Positions 28,438 through 38,189 are shown, numbered from the stretch's first letter. The stretch is DNA of 64,000 bases from Streptomyces sp. CB02058 (GCF_001905505.1 NZ_LIPG01000010.1:19961-83960), one strand, 5' to 3'. Numbers and translations: made by a program. The notes: generated from the sequence alone by a model not told the origin.

Positions 28438-28767
28438 TCAGTCGATGTCGCCCTCCCAGACCCAAGGGCCGGCGGGTCGGCTGAAGGTCGGACCGTATGA
28501 GGCGCGCCCGCCGGGTCCGTATGTGCTGTGAGGGGTGATCAGGTACGCCCCGGCTGTGCGCTGGTCTGCCGTGAGACCGGTGACGTCCAGGAGCTGTCCG
28601 TCGAGCGGTCCGCCGTCCAGCTGTACGTACTCGTGGCCGGGGCGGGTGGCGCAGGCGTCGGGATCGGCGTGGTCGGCCCCGTAGATCCGTGGGCGTGTGT
28701 GCTTGGTCATCTGCTCAGGCTGCCAGCTGACGTCGGGAGGGTGGAGCATTTCAAAGGCATCCCTCAT
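28438..28767 (-). CDS. Small conserved hypothetical protein
   Basis: 109 residues, or 90 from the ATG at 28710; neither start has a strong ribosome site. The sequence HEYVQLDGGPLDGQLLDVTG is typical of small Streptomyces and actinophage hypothetical proteins. There is no signal peptide. It converges with the HNH gene. Function is unknown. Confidence 0.5.
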   Translation of the reverse strand: MRDAFEMLHPPDVSWQPEQMTKHTRPRIYGADHADPDACATRPGHEYVQLDGGPLDGQLLDVTGLTADQRTAGAYLITPHSTYGPGGRASYGPTFSRPAGPWVWEGDID

Positions 28768-29175
28768 GCGCTGCCGGACTGCGTGACTCCGAGGGCTGAA
28801 GGGCTACCCGACTCAGCCTGACTTTCAGGACCGTCGGCGCCGCTCTTTCGTGCGGGCCGGTATGCATGCCGCCCGCCCGCCCGCGGTGCATTCTCGGTCG
28901 GCGGCTTCTCCGTGATCCAGGATGCACAAAAAACCGAACAGATGCTCTAATCGCTGGATGGATTCCTTCCTCTTCCCTGACGACCTGGTCCAAGCGCAGC
29001 GCGCTTAGCAAGCCAGCTACCGTGAGCTCGCCCAGCCTCGACCCCGCCACACCACCACGCTGCGCCGCGGGCTGCTGCTCTTGTCGGTCCGGATCCAGTG
29101 GCATCCGTTCTGGTCCACTCCTTGCGGACGCGTTCCCGCGGCCCGGGTGGAGCCGAGGCGCCTGGCAATGTGATG
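28768..29175. other. 408-bp gene-free stretch
   Basis: No supportable gene on either strand. Long open frames exist only because of GC bias and have no ribosome site. Confidence 0.5.
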
Positions 29176-32100
29176 TCACCACGGGGGTGAGATTCTGCCG
29201 TCCGGTTCGAGCCCGAACCGCAGGATCTCGTCCACCGCGGGGTCGGAAGGCCTGGCTTGCCGTCGCAATCGCGCGAGGTCGTCCAGAGCGCCGATGTGCC
29301 CGGCGTCCACGGCGGCCTGGCAGAGGCGTTCGGCGCCTGCGGCGTCGCCGGAGCGTTCTCGGTACTGGACCAGGAACACGAGCGCGTCGCCGTGCCCGGC
29401 GGCACCGGCTTCCAGGGCGAAGCGCTCGGCACCTTCGAAGTCGCCGGCTCTTGCCCGGGCCTGGATGAGTGAGGTGATCGCGGCGACGTTGCCGGCGTCT
29501 GCGGCCGAACGTGCCAACTCCTCCGCCTGCGAGGGGAAGCCTGTGCGTTCTCGTATCGCCGCCAGTCTGCCCAGAGCGATGGTAGATCCTGCGTCAGCTG
29601 CGACTCGGTACAGACGTTCGGCGCCGGCACGGTCCCGGGCAGACTCGCGCTGGTCACCGAGGTGGAGCGCCAGACTCACTTCTCCAGCGTCGGCTGCTGT
29701 ACGGGCGAGGCGCTCCGCCCCCGCGATGTCCCCTGCGTTGAGGAGGCGGTAGCCCAGACGGGTGGGTGTTTCCGTGTGCCCTTCCTCGACCGCGCCCTCG
29801 CTCTGTTCCGCAATCGCAACTTCATCCGCAGGTTCCCGATGACGGGTGAGCTCGTTGGGTGCATGCCTGCCCTTGGATTCACGCGCAGCGGAAGCAGGCT
29901 CCTCGCTGTCAGGAACAGGGAGCTCGCCGGTCGCAGTTGCCTCCTCCTGCGGGGTGGCTGTCCACCGGGCGGCTTCCTCATCCCTGCCCATTTCTCGCAG
30001 CAGGCTGATCAGTAAGCTGCGCGCCTCGGAGTGTCCGGCCTCCGCGGCAAAGCGTGCAAAACGTGATGCGAGGGCGAGATTACTCGCATAGTTATCCAAA
30101 TAGTTAGCACGGTTCAAAAAGTCGGGGGCTGCACCGGCTTTGGCGGCGGCAATGAAGAATCTGTCCGCACCCTCCGTATCGCCGACGTGGTCCCTCAACT
30201 CAGCCAGCCGGCAGAACGCGGCGGCGTCCCCGGTTTCGGCTGCTGCCTGCAGGAGCTGCTCGGCACCATCGGTGTCCCCTTCGGCGAGCCGTTGCTCAGC
30301 ACGCTGATGGGCAAGCAGGACGAACGCTTTCAAGTTGCCGGCTTCCGCGGCGATCTGGTGGAACCGCTCGGCGCCCGCCCTGTCGTGGATCACGTCTCGT
30401 TGCTCGGCAAGCCCCATGGCCACTGAGGTGTCCCCGCCGCTGGCGGCGGCACGGGCGAAGTGTCTCGCGCCTTCGGCGTCACCGGCATCCTGCCTCCGCT
30501 GAGCCATGACAGCCAGCAGACCGTGTTCGCCCTTCTTCTCAGCGGTAAGGGCGAGCTGTTCTGCCCGTGTGAAGTCGTGGGCATCCCCGCACCGCAGGGC
30601 GAGGTCGATCAGGGGCCGCAAGGCCCCCAACTCGGCCGCGGCGCGTGCGAGGCGTTCCGCCCGCGTGAAGTCATGAGCGATTCCGCACTGCAGGGCGAGG
30701 TCGATGAGGGGCTGCAAGGCCCCCTGCTCGACTGCGGTGAGGGCCAGTGACTCTGCTTCATCCGCGTCGCCTGCCTGCATCCGCAATGCAGCCAGGCGAG
30801 CGAGTGCGTAGCTGTCCCGCCTTTCGGCGGCGGCGCGGTAGATCTGTTGCGCGCTCTCAAGGTCTCCGACGCTTTCGCGCCGCTGACCGAGCTGGGCGAG
30901 GGCGCGAGTGTCACCAGCTTCGGCGGCCGCATGCGCTATGCGCTCAGCCGCCTCGGCGTCGCCGTCGTGTGTGAGTGCCAGGCGCGTCAGGAGGCTCGGG
31001 TTTCCCGCCGCAGCAGCTGCGTGGGCAAAGCGCAGTGCGCCCTCGACGTCACCGGTCTGGTGGCGTAGCACGGCAAGGGCGCTAAGTGATGACACATTGC
31101 CGGCCTCGGCGGCGATCAGGTGAAGGCCGGCGGCATGCCGGTAGCGCGCGCGCTTCTGGGCAGACCATGCCAGAGCCCGCACACTCATCAGGTCGGGCGG
31201 ATGACGAACGGCGGCTTCCCAGAATGATGCAGGCGGGCAGACTCCGCCGCGGGTGCGCCGGCCTTGTTGTTCAAGGTAGTCGGAGAGCCGTGAGGCACGC
31301 CCCGCCGAAGGGCTGCGCGGGGGGAGCGCAGCCAGGGGGCCCGGGGCCCCTTTGCAGGGTGCGGCACAGTACTGGAGGGCGTCCTGAAACCATCCCGGCC
31401 CGAGCTCGTTGCGCGTACTGGTGCTGAGGTAGCCCTCGGCGGCCTCGGCCAGCAGTTCGTGAGGGAGCACAGGTGCGTGCCCAAGACGTCGGAAATCCAT
31501 CGCGGCATGGATCAGCGCCGATGCACCCGCAGGCGCTGTGCGGTAGCGGGTGACGAGCTCGGGGACCCCGGCCAGGTACTGGGTCACCTCTCCGTCCACA
31601 GCCTTGGCCAGAGCATCCGCAAGCCTTGGATCCTCGGCAGAACGGGCCCGTACGGCCTCCAGGTCCGCCCCTGTGAACGCGGTGGGCACGACGGTGTATT
31701 CGCCCGTGTTGGTGAGCAGCTCCCGCTGCTGGCTGAAGGCGTCTTCGCCCGTCACCGGCCGCATAGTCAGTGAGGCCCAGTACTGGGGCCACATCGTCGC
31801 CACGACCAGGACCGGCCCGCGGCGCCGGTCCCGCAGCAGCGTACGCAGCCCGGCCGTGATGCGCTCAGCAACGGCCGGTTCAGGTGAGAGGAAGTAGTGC
31901 TGGGCTTCGTTGAGCCAGATCACGGTCCGCGGCCCGACGGCAGAGATTGCCTCAGCGGCGGCATGTGCCCGGGTGGGATCGTAGGGGTGCCACACCCGCC
32001 ACCCCTTGGGCAGCCGCCGCACAGCCTCCCAGCAGGCCCGCGTCTTCCCGGTCGAGGACCCGCCCACCAGCGTGACCAGCACACTTGTTCCCGCCATCGC

Positions 32101-32256
32101 GCGTGAGACGGCCTCATCCAGATACCGGTCGTGGGCGCGCTCCACATAGACAGGCAGAGCGGGAAGCGCCATGGAAGCCGAGGGGGAGATAGCGCGGTGG
32201 ACCTCCAGAACGAAGGGGTCCAGGTCGCCGACCGCCACTGTCTGCGGTGCGGACAC
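29176..32256 (-). CDS. P-loop NTPase with TPR/SEL1-like repeat array (STAND-like)
   Basis: 1,026 residues from the GTG at 32256. N-terminal NTPase: GGSSTGKT (Walker A, ~64-71) and TVIWLNEAQHYF (Walker B, ~113). Residues ~350-1000 are ~18 degenerate repeats of the form AAEAGDTRALAQLGQRRESVGD..AERL, which are TPR/SEL1-like helical hairpins. NTPase plus sensor repeats is the STAND layout used in bacterial signalling and antiphage defence. The in-frame sequence upstream of the GTG stays coding-like to 32398 (IAATAPGAFASGTTHIHHLHLGG) but has no ATG, GTG or TTG, so a rare start may be used. It follows the small gene 32397-32897 and is probably in one operon with it. Confidence 0.8.
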   Translation of the reverse strand: MSAPQTVAVGDLDPFVLEVHRAISPSASMALPALPVYVERAHDRYLDEAVSRAMAGTSVLVTLVGGSSTGKTRACWEAVRRLPKGWRVWHPYDPTRAHAAAEAISAVGPRTVIWLNEAQHYFLSPEPAVAERITAGLRTLLRDRRRGPVLVVATMWPQYWASLTMRPVTGEDAFSQQRELLTNTGEYTVVPTAFTGADLEAVRARSAEDPRLADALAKAVDGEVTQYLAGVPELVTRYRTAPAGASALIHAAMDFRRLGHAPVLPHELLAEAAEGYLSTSTRNELGPGWFQDALQYCAAPCKGAPGPLAALPPRSPSAGRASRLSDYLEQQGRRTRGGVCPPASFWEAAVRHPPDLMSVRALAWSAQKRARYRHAAGLHLIAAEAGNVSSLSALAVLRHQTGDVEGALRFAHAAAAAGNPSLLTRLALTHDGDAEAAERIAHAAAEAGDTRALAQLGQRRESVGDLESAQQIYRAAAERRDSYALARLAALRMQAGDADEAESLALTAVEQGALQPLIDLALQCGIAHDFTRAERLARAAAELGALRPLIDLALRCGDAHDFTRAEQLALTAEKKGEHGLLAVMAQRRQDAGDAEGARHFARAAASGGDTSVAMGLAEQRDVIHDRAGAERFHQIAAEAGNLKAFVLLAHQRAEQRLAEGDTDGAEQLLQAAAETGDAAAFCRLAELRDHVGDTEGADRFFIAAAKAGAAPDFLNRANYLDNYASNLALASRFARFAAEAGHSEARSLLISLLREMGRDEEAARWTATPQEEATATGELPVPDSEEPASAARESKGRHAPNELTRHREPADEVAIAEQSEGAVEEGHTETPTRLGYRLLNAGDIAGAERLARTAADAGEVSLALHLGDQRESARDRAGAERLYRVAADAGSTIALGRLAAIRERTGFPSQAEELARSAADAGNVAAITSLIQARARAGDFEGAERFALEAGAAGHGDALVFLVQYRERSGDAAGAERLCQAAVDAGHIGALDDLARLRRQARPSDPAVDEILRFGLEPDGRISPPW

Positions 32257-32396
32257 GCCGGCTGGAGGCTGAGCGGGCGCGGTGCCACCCAGGTGCAGGT
32301 GATGGATATGAGTGGTCCCGGAGGCAAAAGCTCCCGGCGCCGTCGCCGCAATGGTGGCGATGCTCGGATGAACATCCGCTGGGGAGGCGTCTTGAA

Positions 32397-32897
32397 TCAG
32401 GGCCCGGACTGACCGGGCTGGGTAGGGTTTGCGGGCGCGTCCCCGAAGTTCTGAACGCCGGCGGCGTAGCCCCCGTGCTCGGCACGGATGGTCACATCCC
32501 CAGCGGCTGCAAAACCGCCGTCACCGGCTGTCGCCGTGCCACCTGCCGCAGCGGGCCCAAGCTGTGCGACGGCAGCAGCCAGCTCTCGCAGGTAGTCGGC
32601 CAGCTCATTTCGCTCCGGACCATCGGCGGCGTCCAGGGCATCGGACAGGCGCACCGTCCACTCGTTCTGCAGGCGGCCGCGGGAACGCACCACTCCATCC
32701 GAGTCGGTGTCGTTGGACTCTAGCTCGGCAGCCGTGCGGTCCAGCCGCTGCAGCGTTACCCGCTCGGCCTCGCCGTCACCCCGGCTGGTCAACCGGGCGA
32801 TCCGAGAACGAACGGCCTCCCACAAATCGGTCCCGGCCGCCGACACCAGAGCCGCACCACCCGCCGTAGCGAGTGCTGCCAAAGCCTCCAGATCCAT
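32397..32897 (-). CDS. Small helical partner of the NTPase
   Basis: 166 residues from the ATG at 32897, with GAGGGGGTTGGG just upstream. The N-terminal helix (LEALAALATAGGAALVSAAGTDLWEAVRSRIARL) and a helical body are followed by a glycine/alanine tail (FAAAGDVTIRAEHGGYAAGVQNFGD). This composition is common in small proteins next to Streptomyces STAND or effector-associated NTPases. Its stop codon overlaps the coding-like extension of the NTPase gene. Confidence 0.7.
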   Translation of the reverse strand: MDLEALAALATAGGAALVSAAGTDLWEAVRSRIARLTSRGDGEAERVTLQRLDRTAAELESNDTDSDGVVRSRGRLQNEWTVRLSDALDAADGPERNELADYLRELAAAVAQLGPAAAGGTATAGDGGFAAAGDVTIRAEHGGYAAGVQNFGDAPANPTQPGQSGP

Positions 32898-33273
32898 CCC
32901 AACCCCCTCAGCGCTGCACGTCCCCCGAGCAGACAACACCCCTCTTTTGAAGAGTACTTGGCCGCATGCTGCTCGGCAGGTGAGAAGCAGCCAGAGAAAG
33001 GCGCAGGCGAGGTTGTAGATGCCGGCGTGCTACGAGAAGGGTCGACTCGCCTCGACGGAACGGTGGTGAGGTCATCGGTCAGAAGCGTGGCGTTAATGGT
33101 GAGTTTGCTGGCGGCGATCCGGTCCTGCCCGGGTAAACAGAAGGGGGTGCTCGTGGGTGGCGGTCAGCTCCGTTTCGCCGTTGGGGGTGGGCTAGTGCCA
33201 GTTCATCTGGAGCGAACCCTCATGCGCAACGAGAGTGATCCTTCCGCCTTGCGTTGAGGGTGCGGGTCCCGGG
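32898..33273. other. 376-bp gene-free stretch
   Basis: Lies between the NTPase operon and the end of the cysteine-rich gene. The operon promoter should be at its left edge. Nothing else is recognised. Confidence 0.5.
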
Positions 33274-34365
33274 TTACCCAGTCGTCGGGTGCCCGCTGAT
33301 TCGAGACAGGTGAGGCAACTCCCACAGGACCTCGTCCTCCAAGCCCGTACGATGCCATGAGGACAACAGCCTCGAGCTGGTCAGCCGATCGAGGAGATCG
33401 CTGAGCTGTAGAGGTGTCTGCCCGCACAAGTGGGTGAGGAGCTCCACGTCCGCTGCTCCGGTGCCGTCAGAGCGGGTGTGCGAGGCCAGTGCGAGAGCGG
33501 CGAGCCGGCTCGCGCAGGGCAGCGAACGGAGAGTGGCCCGGGGAAGCGGCTGTAGCGCCCAGTGGGCGGACCGGGCGCGCTGCGGGCGCCGAGGCTGGCC
33601 CTGCATGGCCGCGTCGAGCAGATGGGCCCGCACCTGAACCCGGCTGCGGGCGCCGCGGCGAAGCCAGCCTGCGTACTCCAGCTCGTCCCACAGATCTGCG
33701 CGCTGGTGCAGCCGCATGCCGCGCAGCAGCCCGAGCGGCAGGCGAACCTCGCCGTTCAGGTCCGCGCGCAGAGCGCACTGGAGGGCCACCAGCCGGGCGC
33801 CGGGGGAGCAGGATCGGGGAAGGGCCGAGGCGAGATAGGTGAGCGTCTGGCGCACGCGTGCCTGTGCGTCGGCGTGCTCCGCGGCCGTGTCGCGTCCTGG
33901 CCGTGGATCCCTCCGGCGCGCCGGCATCGGCGCGAGGGATCCGGGCGTGCCCTCGGGGACGAGAGCCGTGTGTGAGGTGGCTGCGGCGCAGGCGGTGCAG
34001 ACGTCGGCCAGACGCCACCGGCGGCCACCGTGCTCGCCGGTGAGGGCGAGCCGGACCGGGCCGTGGCAGCCACGGTGGCGCCGGTGCCAGCAGCAGCCCC
34101 GCTCCCTGCACTGGCAGGTCCGCAGGTGCGTCGGCAGGGTGTCCCGCCGAGCGTGCCGTGCCAGGTGCAAGAGCGCGGCCGAGCGCGCGGCCGCTCCCGG
34201 CGGCAACGCCTCACAGGCCAAGGTGCACTGAGAACACCTCAACGCCGGGCCGGGCCGGTAGGGGCGTACCTCCACCGTCCACACGCGCCGTGCCGTGTCA
34301 TGGGTCAGGCGCCTCATCGGGCCCGTGGTCTCCGTTCCGTTCTGCGCCGCGGAACCGTCCCGCAT
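33274..34365 (-). CDS. Cysteine-rich hypothetical protein
   Basis: 363 residues. The first third has many Cys and His (CSQCTLACEA, CQCRERGCCWHRRHRGC, CTACAA), suggesting two zinc-binding modules. The middle (~200-260) and C-terminus (VELLTHLCGQTPLQLSDLLDRLTSSRLLSSW) look like winged or plain HTH segments. A DNA-binding role is inferred. It is divergent from the XRE gene at 34447 across a region with a long inverted repeat, so the two may share control. Confidence 0.65.
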   Translation of the reverse strand: MRDGSAAQNGTETTGPMRRLTHDTARRVWTVEVRPYRPGPALRCSQCTLACEALPPGAAARSAALLHLARHARRDTLPTHLRTCQCRERGCCWHRRHRGCHGPVRLALTGEHGGRRWRLADVCTACAAATSHTALVPEGTPGSLAPMPARRRDPRPGRDTAAEHADAQARVRQTLTYLASALPRSCSPGARLVALQCALRADLNGEVRLPLGLLRGMRLHQRADLWDELEYAGWLRRGARSRVQVRAHLLDAAMQGQPRRPQRARSAHWALQPLPRATLRSLPCASRLAALALASHTRSDGTGAADVELLTHLCGQTPLQLSDLLDRLTSSRLLSSWHRTGLEDEVLWELPHLSRISGHPTTG

Positions 34366-34395
34366 CGGCGAATGTCACCCCTTCACTAGCAAATA

Positions 34396-34432
34396 GTGCA
34401 GAGGTCTGCACTGACAGGGCAGACCTCTGCAC
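34396..34432. promoter_or_regulatory. Putative operator in divergent promoter region
   Basis: GTGCAGAGGTCTG at 34396-34408 is perfectly repeated in inverse at 34420-34432 with an 11-base spacer. The left arm is itself nearly palindromic (GTGCAG..CTGCAC). A smaller repeat, CACTA/TAGTG at 34384-34398, abuts it. It lies 15 bases before the XRE start and 31 bases before the opposite gene, an ideal place for autoregulation by the XRE protein. Confidence 0.6.
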
Positions 34433-34446
34433 CATCGGATGGTGGG

Positions 34447-34710
34447 GTGACGATCTTCCCGCCCGACCCCGACCTTGCGGCGCTGCGCCTGGAACTCGCG
34501 CGCCTGCGGGCCGAGCGCGGATGGACCTACGACGAACTCGCCGGCCGCACCGGCCTGTCCCGCCGCACCGTCATCGACCTGGAACAGGGCCACACCATCG
34601 GCACCCTCACCACCTGGCACACCCTCGCCCACGCCTTCGACGTCTCCCTGAACCGGCTGCTCGGCGCCATGTGCTCCGGCCACACCCCGCCCGGCACCCC
34701 GCCCGCCTGA
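34447..34710 (+). CDS. XRE-family transcriptional regulator
   Basis: 87 residues from a GTG at 34447. A single HTH_3 domain (LRAERGWTYDELAGRTGLSRRTVIDLEQG, then LAHAFDVSLNRLLG) covers almost the whole protein; there is no effector domain. Small XRE repressors of this kind control neighbouring operons. The inverted repeat just upstream is its likely operator. Confidence 0.83.
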   Translation: MTIFPPDPDLAALRLELARLRAERGWTYDELAGRTGLSRRTVIDLEQGHTIGTLTTWHTLAHAFDVSLNRLLGAMCSGHTPPGTPPA

Positions 34711-34880
34711 GCCGCCCGCCCGGACACCGCAGCAGCCGGGCCGACATCACCCGAAAAGGCGAGACCAAGACGAACTCCAGTTCCCCACAGGCTCGCAAGT
34801 TCCTTCGCGTTGCTCCGAACGCGGGACGCCCACCGGTAGCCCGTGGTCCCTAGTCGCCGCTGCCTGACACTGTCCCGGCC

Positions 34881-35705
34881 ATGCGCCCTCACCACCGCAC
34901 GCACAGGCGGAACACCCGTCAGCACCCCAGCCCGGGCATGACCCTGCACGGACCCGGTGGCCTGCCCAGGGCCGGCCGCTGCCGCCAGTGCGCCAATCCG
35001 GTCGTCTGGCATCCGCGCGGCGACCAGCGGCTCATCGCGCTGCACCCGGCTGAACTGCCCACCACCCACGTCCCCGACTCCTGGCGCTGGCACCTGAGCA
35101 GCGGAATCGCCCACCCTCACGCCGGCGGCCAGGCCTGGTGCCGCATCCCGCACACCGCCCTGTGCCCTGCCCGCACCCCTCTGTCCGACACTCCGCGCCC
35201 CGTGCACAACCTGCGCCGCCAACTCGCCCTGCGCAGCCGTCGCCTCACCGATGCCGCATCCCTCACCCCACCCGCCACTCCGCCTCGCGCCCCGCGCACC
35301 GGCCCACTGCTGGCCGTCTCCCGGCCGGTGGTGCAGCTCCTACTGGGCCGCTACCTCGCCGACGACTCCCTCGAACGCATCCAGTGCGTCTCCACCGCAG
35401 GGCCGGATGGCCAGCGCTGCCCTCGCCCCGTACAAGACCCGCACGCCCCCACGGGCATCTGGAGGCTGCTGCCCCTGCACCACCCGCGTGGCGCCGCGGC
35501 CCGGCCCGCCCGTCTCATGGCCGTCTACGACCTCACCCGGGCGACCCCCGGCGATCAGCGACGCTGGCGCGCTCAGCGCTGCCCCGAACACGCCGCCGCC
35601 CGGCCGGATCTGACGAACACCGGATGGCAGGCCTTCGACTCAGTGCGACACAGCGTCCACATCCATACCCGCCTCCCGCACCCCGGCGGCCCCATCCCGG
35701 CGTGA
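34881..35705 (+). CDS. DUF6083-like Streptomyces protein
   Basis: 274 residues. CRQCANPVVWHPRGDQRLIALHPAELP..SWRWHLSSGIAHP and AWCRIPHTALCP recall the DUF6083 group of Streptomyces proteins, with a CxxC and further Cys that could bind zinc. The second half (~145-260) holds more Cys pairs. It is cytoplasmic. It precedes the UvrD-like gene by 65 bases and may be co-transcribed. Function is unknown; the family name is from memory. Confidence 0.65.
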   Translation: MRPHHRTHRRNTRQHPSPGMTLHGPGGLPRAGRCRQCANPVVWHPRGDQRLIALHPAELPTTHVPDSWRWHLSSGIAHPHAGGQAWCRIPHTALCPARTPLSDTPRPVHNLRRQLALRSRRLTDAASLTPPATPPRAPRTGPLLAVSRPVVQLLLGRYLADDSLERIQCVSTAGPDGQRCPRPVQDPHAPTGIWRLLPLHHPRGAAARPARLMAVYDLTRATPGDQRRWRAQRCPEHAAARPDLTNTGWQAFDSVRHSVHIHTRLPHPGGPIPA

Positions 35706-35770
35706 ACGGCGGCGTCGAGCACCCTCGTCCCTCTGCCGTCGTCACCACCCCGCCTCAAGGAATTGACCTC

Positions 35771-37318
35771 GTGAACCCCACCGATGAACAGACCGCCGCC
35801 GCAGACGCGTTCACCGCCGGCCAGCACCTGGCCCTGCAGGCCGGTGCCGGCACCGGCAAGACCAGCACCCTGGCCCTGCTCGCCCACAGCACCAAACGCC
35901 GCGGCCGTTACCTCGCCTACAACCGGGCCATCGCCACCGACGCAGCCACCCGCTTCCCGGCCACCGTGACCTGCAAAACCGCCCACGCACTCGCCTACGC
36001 CGCGATCGGCCACCGCTACACCCGCCGCCTGGGCGCACCCCGCCGTCCCGCCTGGCAGACCGGCCAAGCCCTCGGCCTGACCAAACCCCTGCGCATCGGC
36101 GACCGCGCGATCAGCCAACGGGCCCTGGCCAACGCCGCTCTGCGCACCGTCACCCACTTCTGCCATACCGCCGACACCCAGATCACCCGCCACCACGTCC
36201 CCCGGCTGCGCGGCCTTGATGACCGCGGCATGCACCACGAACTCGCGGACCACCTCGTGCCGTTCGCCCAGCGAGCCTGGATGGACCTGCAGCACCTCGA
36301 CGACGGCGCCGTGCGCTTCGACCACGACCACTACCTCAAGATCTGGGCCCTGACCCGACCGCGCATCGACACCGACTTCCTCCTCCTGGACGAAGCCCAG
36401 GACACCAACCCCGTCGTCGAACAGGTCTTCCTCGCCCAGCGCGACCACGCCCAGCTCGTCCTCGTCGGCGACTCCGCCCAGGCCATCTACCACTGGCGCG
36501 GCGCCAAAGACGTCATGACCGGCTTCGACGGCAACCACCTCACCCTGTCCCGGTCGTTCCGCTTCGGCCCCCGCCTGGCCGAGGAGGCCAACCGCTGGCT
36601 CGACCTCGCCGGCGCCCCGCTCCGCCTGACCGGCACCGACACCATCCCCACCGAAATCGGCCCCATTGAGCGGCCGGACGCGGTGCTGTGCCGCACCAAC
36701 GTCACTGCCATGGTCCACGTCATGGACCATATGGCCGCAGGCCGCCGTGTTGCCCTGACCGGCGGCGGTGAATCCTTGCGCGCCCTCGCTCTCGCCGCCC
36801 GCGACCTCAAGGAAAGTCGGCCCGCCCACCATCCCGAACTCGTGCTCTTCACCACCTGGGGCGACCTCCAGGACTACGCCGCCTACGACCCCTCCGGGCG
36901 CGACCTGCAACCCCTTGTCGACCTCATCGACACCCATGGCACCGACGCCATCCTGGCCGCCGTCACTCACCTCGTCCCCGAAACGCAGGCCGAGGTGACT
37001 GTATCCACCGCCCACAAGGCAAAAGGGCGAGAATGGCAACGAGTCCAGCTGTCATTCGACTCCGGCCCCTGGAAACCCGCCCCCGACGGCACGCCGCCCG
37101 CAGCCTCGGACATCGACGACGTCGAGGCCCGGCTCGCCTACGTCGCCGTCACCCGCGCCCGGGACCAACTCGACCTCAACGGCCTGACGCTGAACGAACA
37201 GGTCGAGGATCCCGTCCAGCCGCCTGGCAGCGGCACATTCTCGGATCGGCCCGATCGAGTCGAGCGCCCGCGCCCCGCCGGACCGAACAGAGGTCTCCTG
37301 GCGGCAGCACACCGCTGA
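35771..37318 (+). CDS. UvrD/Rep-like superfamily 1 helicase
   Basis: 515 residues from a GTG with AAGGAA 8 bases upstream; the open frame extends upstream but antisense-like. Motifs in order: AGAGTGKT (Walker A, ~31), LLLDEAQDTNP (motif II), VGDSAQAIYHWRGA (motif III), VSTAHKAKGREW (motif V) and YVAVTRARDQL (motif VI). It is shorter than UvrD (~720) because the 1B/2B insertions are reduced. It is a 3'-5' DNA translocase by family. The neighbouring DUF6083 gene and the defence island downstream suggest an accessory role rather than housekeeping repair. Confidence 0.87.
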   Translation: MNPTDEQTAAADAFTAGQHLALQAGAGTGKTSTLALLAHSTKRRGRYLAYNRAIATDAATRFPATVTCKTAHALAYAAIGHRYTRRLGAPRRPAWQTGQALGLTKPLRIGDRAISQRALANAALRTVTHFCHTADTQITRHHVPRLRGLDDRGMHHELADHLVPFAQRAWMDLQHLDDGAVRFDHDHYLKIWALTRPRIDTDFLLLDEAQDTNPVVEQVFLAQRDHAQLVLVGDSAQAIYHWRGAKDVMTGFDGNHLTLSRSFRFGPRLAEEANRWLDLAGAPLRLTGTDTIPTEIGPIERPDAVLCRTNVTAMVHVMDHMAAGRRVALTGGGESLRALALAARDLKESRPAHHPELVLFTTWGDLQDYAAYDPSGRDLQPLVDLIDTHGTDAILAAVTHLVPETQAEVTVSTAHKAKGREWQRVQLSFDSGPWKPAPDGTPPAASDIDDVEARLAYVAVTRARDQLDLNGLTLNEQVEDPVQPPGSGTFSDRPDRVERPRPAGPNRGLLAAAHR

Positions 37319-37636
37319 CCCCGTCCTTGATGGCGCGGCCGCACAGTCAATCGCGTGCCCCTCGACGAGTGGCACCGCGGCAAAGCAACGCACCCGGAAG
37401 ACGAGCAGACGGCCCCGGCACAGGAGGGGGAGAGGTAGGCAGACGCCCGACAGGAATCTAGAGTTCGGCAAGTTCGGTGCTCGCGGCATTAACTGATCGT
37501 TTCAGAATGACTCTGGCTGAGAGCAGCACTCCTGTTGGCACTTGTGCGGCTGAGTTGGCACCTTGGCCCATGGCCGCGTGTCTGCGGCCTGAGCGAAGGA
37601 GGCCGATCCGGACGGGTCGGACGTAGGAGTGGGTGT

Positions 37637-38126
37637 ATGGGCGGAGATGCGGAGCGGGAGTGCTGGGAGTTGCGGTCGGGAGTCGGTGTGGGGCCGTTGC
37701 GGTTCGGGATGTCTCCGGCCGGGGTCGCCCAGGCACTTTCGGTCTCTGGACCGCAGGAACGGGTTGGCGGTCCGTATGCGCAGGAAGACTTCCCGGATGA
37801 GGTGAAGACGTTCTACGACGCGGGCAAGCTCGCCTACGTTGCGCTGGATGCGGTCACAGGTCCGCAGGTCTTCCTGTCCGGCTTCCCGCTGGCGGGGAGC
37901 GATCCGCAGCGGGGGGCAGCAGTTCCTGCTGGACCACGCTGCGGAGCATGGGAACTGGGTGCTCTATACGCCTGATGACTCGCTTTCCCTGACTGATCTC
38001 GGGGTTGTATTGCGCTCGCAGCAGGTCGGGGCAGCGCGCCTGACGCGGCCGCTCTTCGTGAAGGAGGAGTGGCTGGATTCGCAGTACTTCCGGGACCACC
38101 TTCCACTGGAGGGCGCCTCAGGCTGA
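37637..38126 (+). pseudogene. Frameshifted passenger gene inside the IS element
   Basis: The ATG at 37637 has AGGAG 7 bases upstream. The first frame reads ECWELRSGVGVGPLRFGMSPAGVAQAL..VALDAVTGPQVFLSGFPLAG; at a run of six Gs (~37911-37916) the continuation moves to another frame, QQFLLDHAAEHGNWVLYTPDDSLSLTD..PLEGASG, ending at 38126. Joined, it is ~160 residues and resembles small immunity-like or SMI1-like cytoplasmic proteins, but I cannot name the family. The shift at a homopolymer may be real or a sequencing error. Confidence 0.6.
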
Positions 38127-38189
38127 GCGCTCGATCTGGCGAACGGCGCCAGACTCCGCGCTCGAAGGACGGTCAGATGCCTTGGTCTT

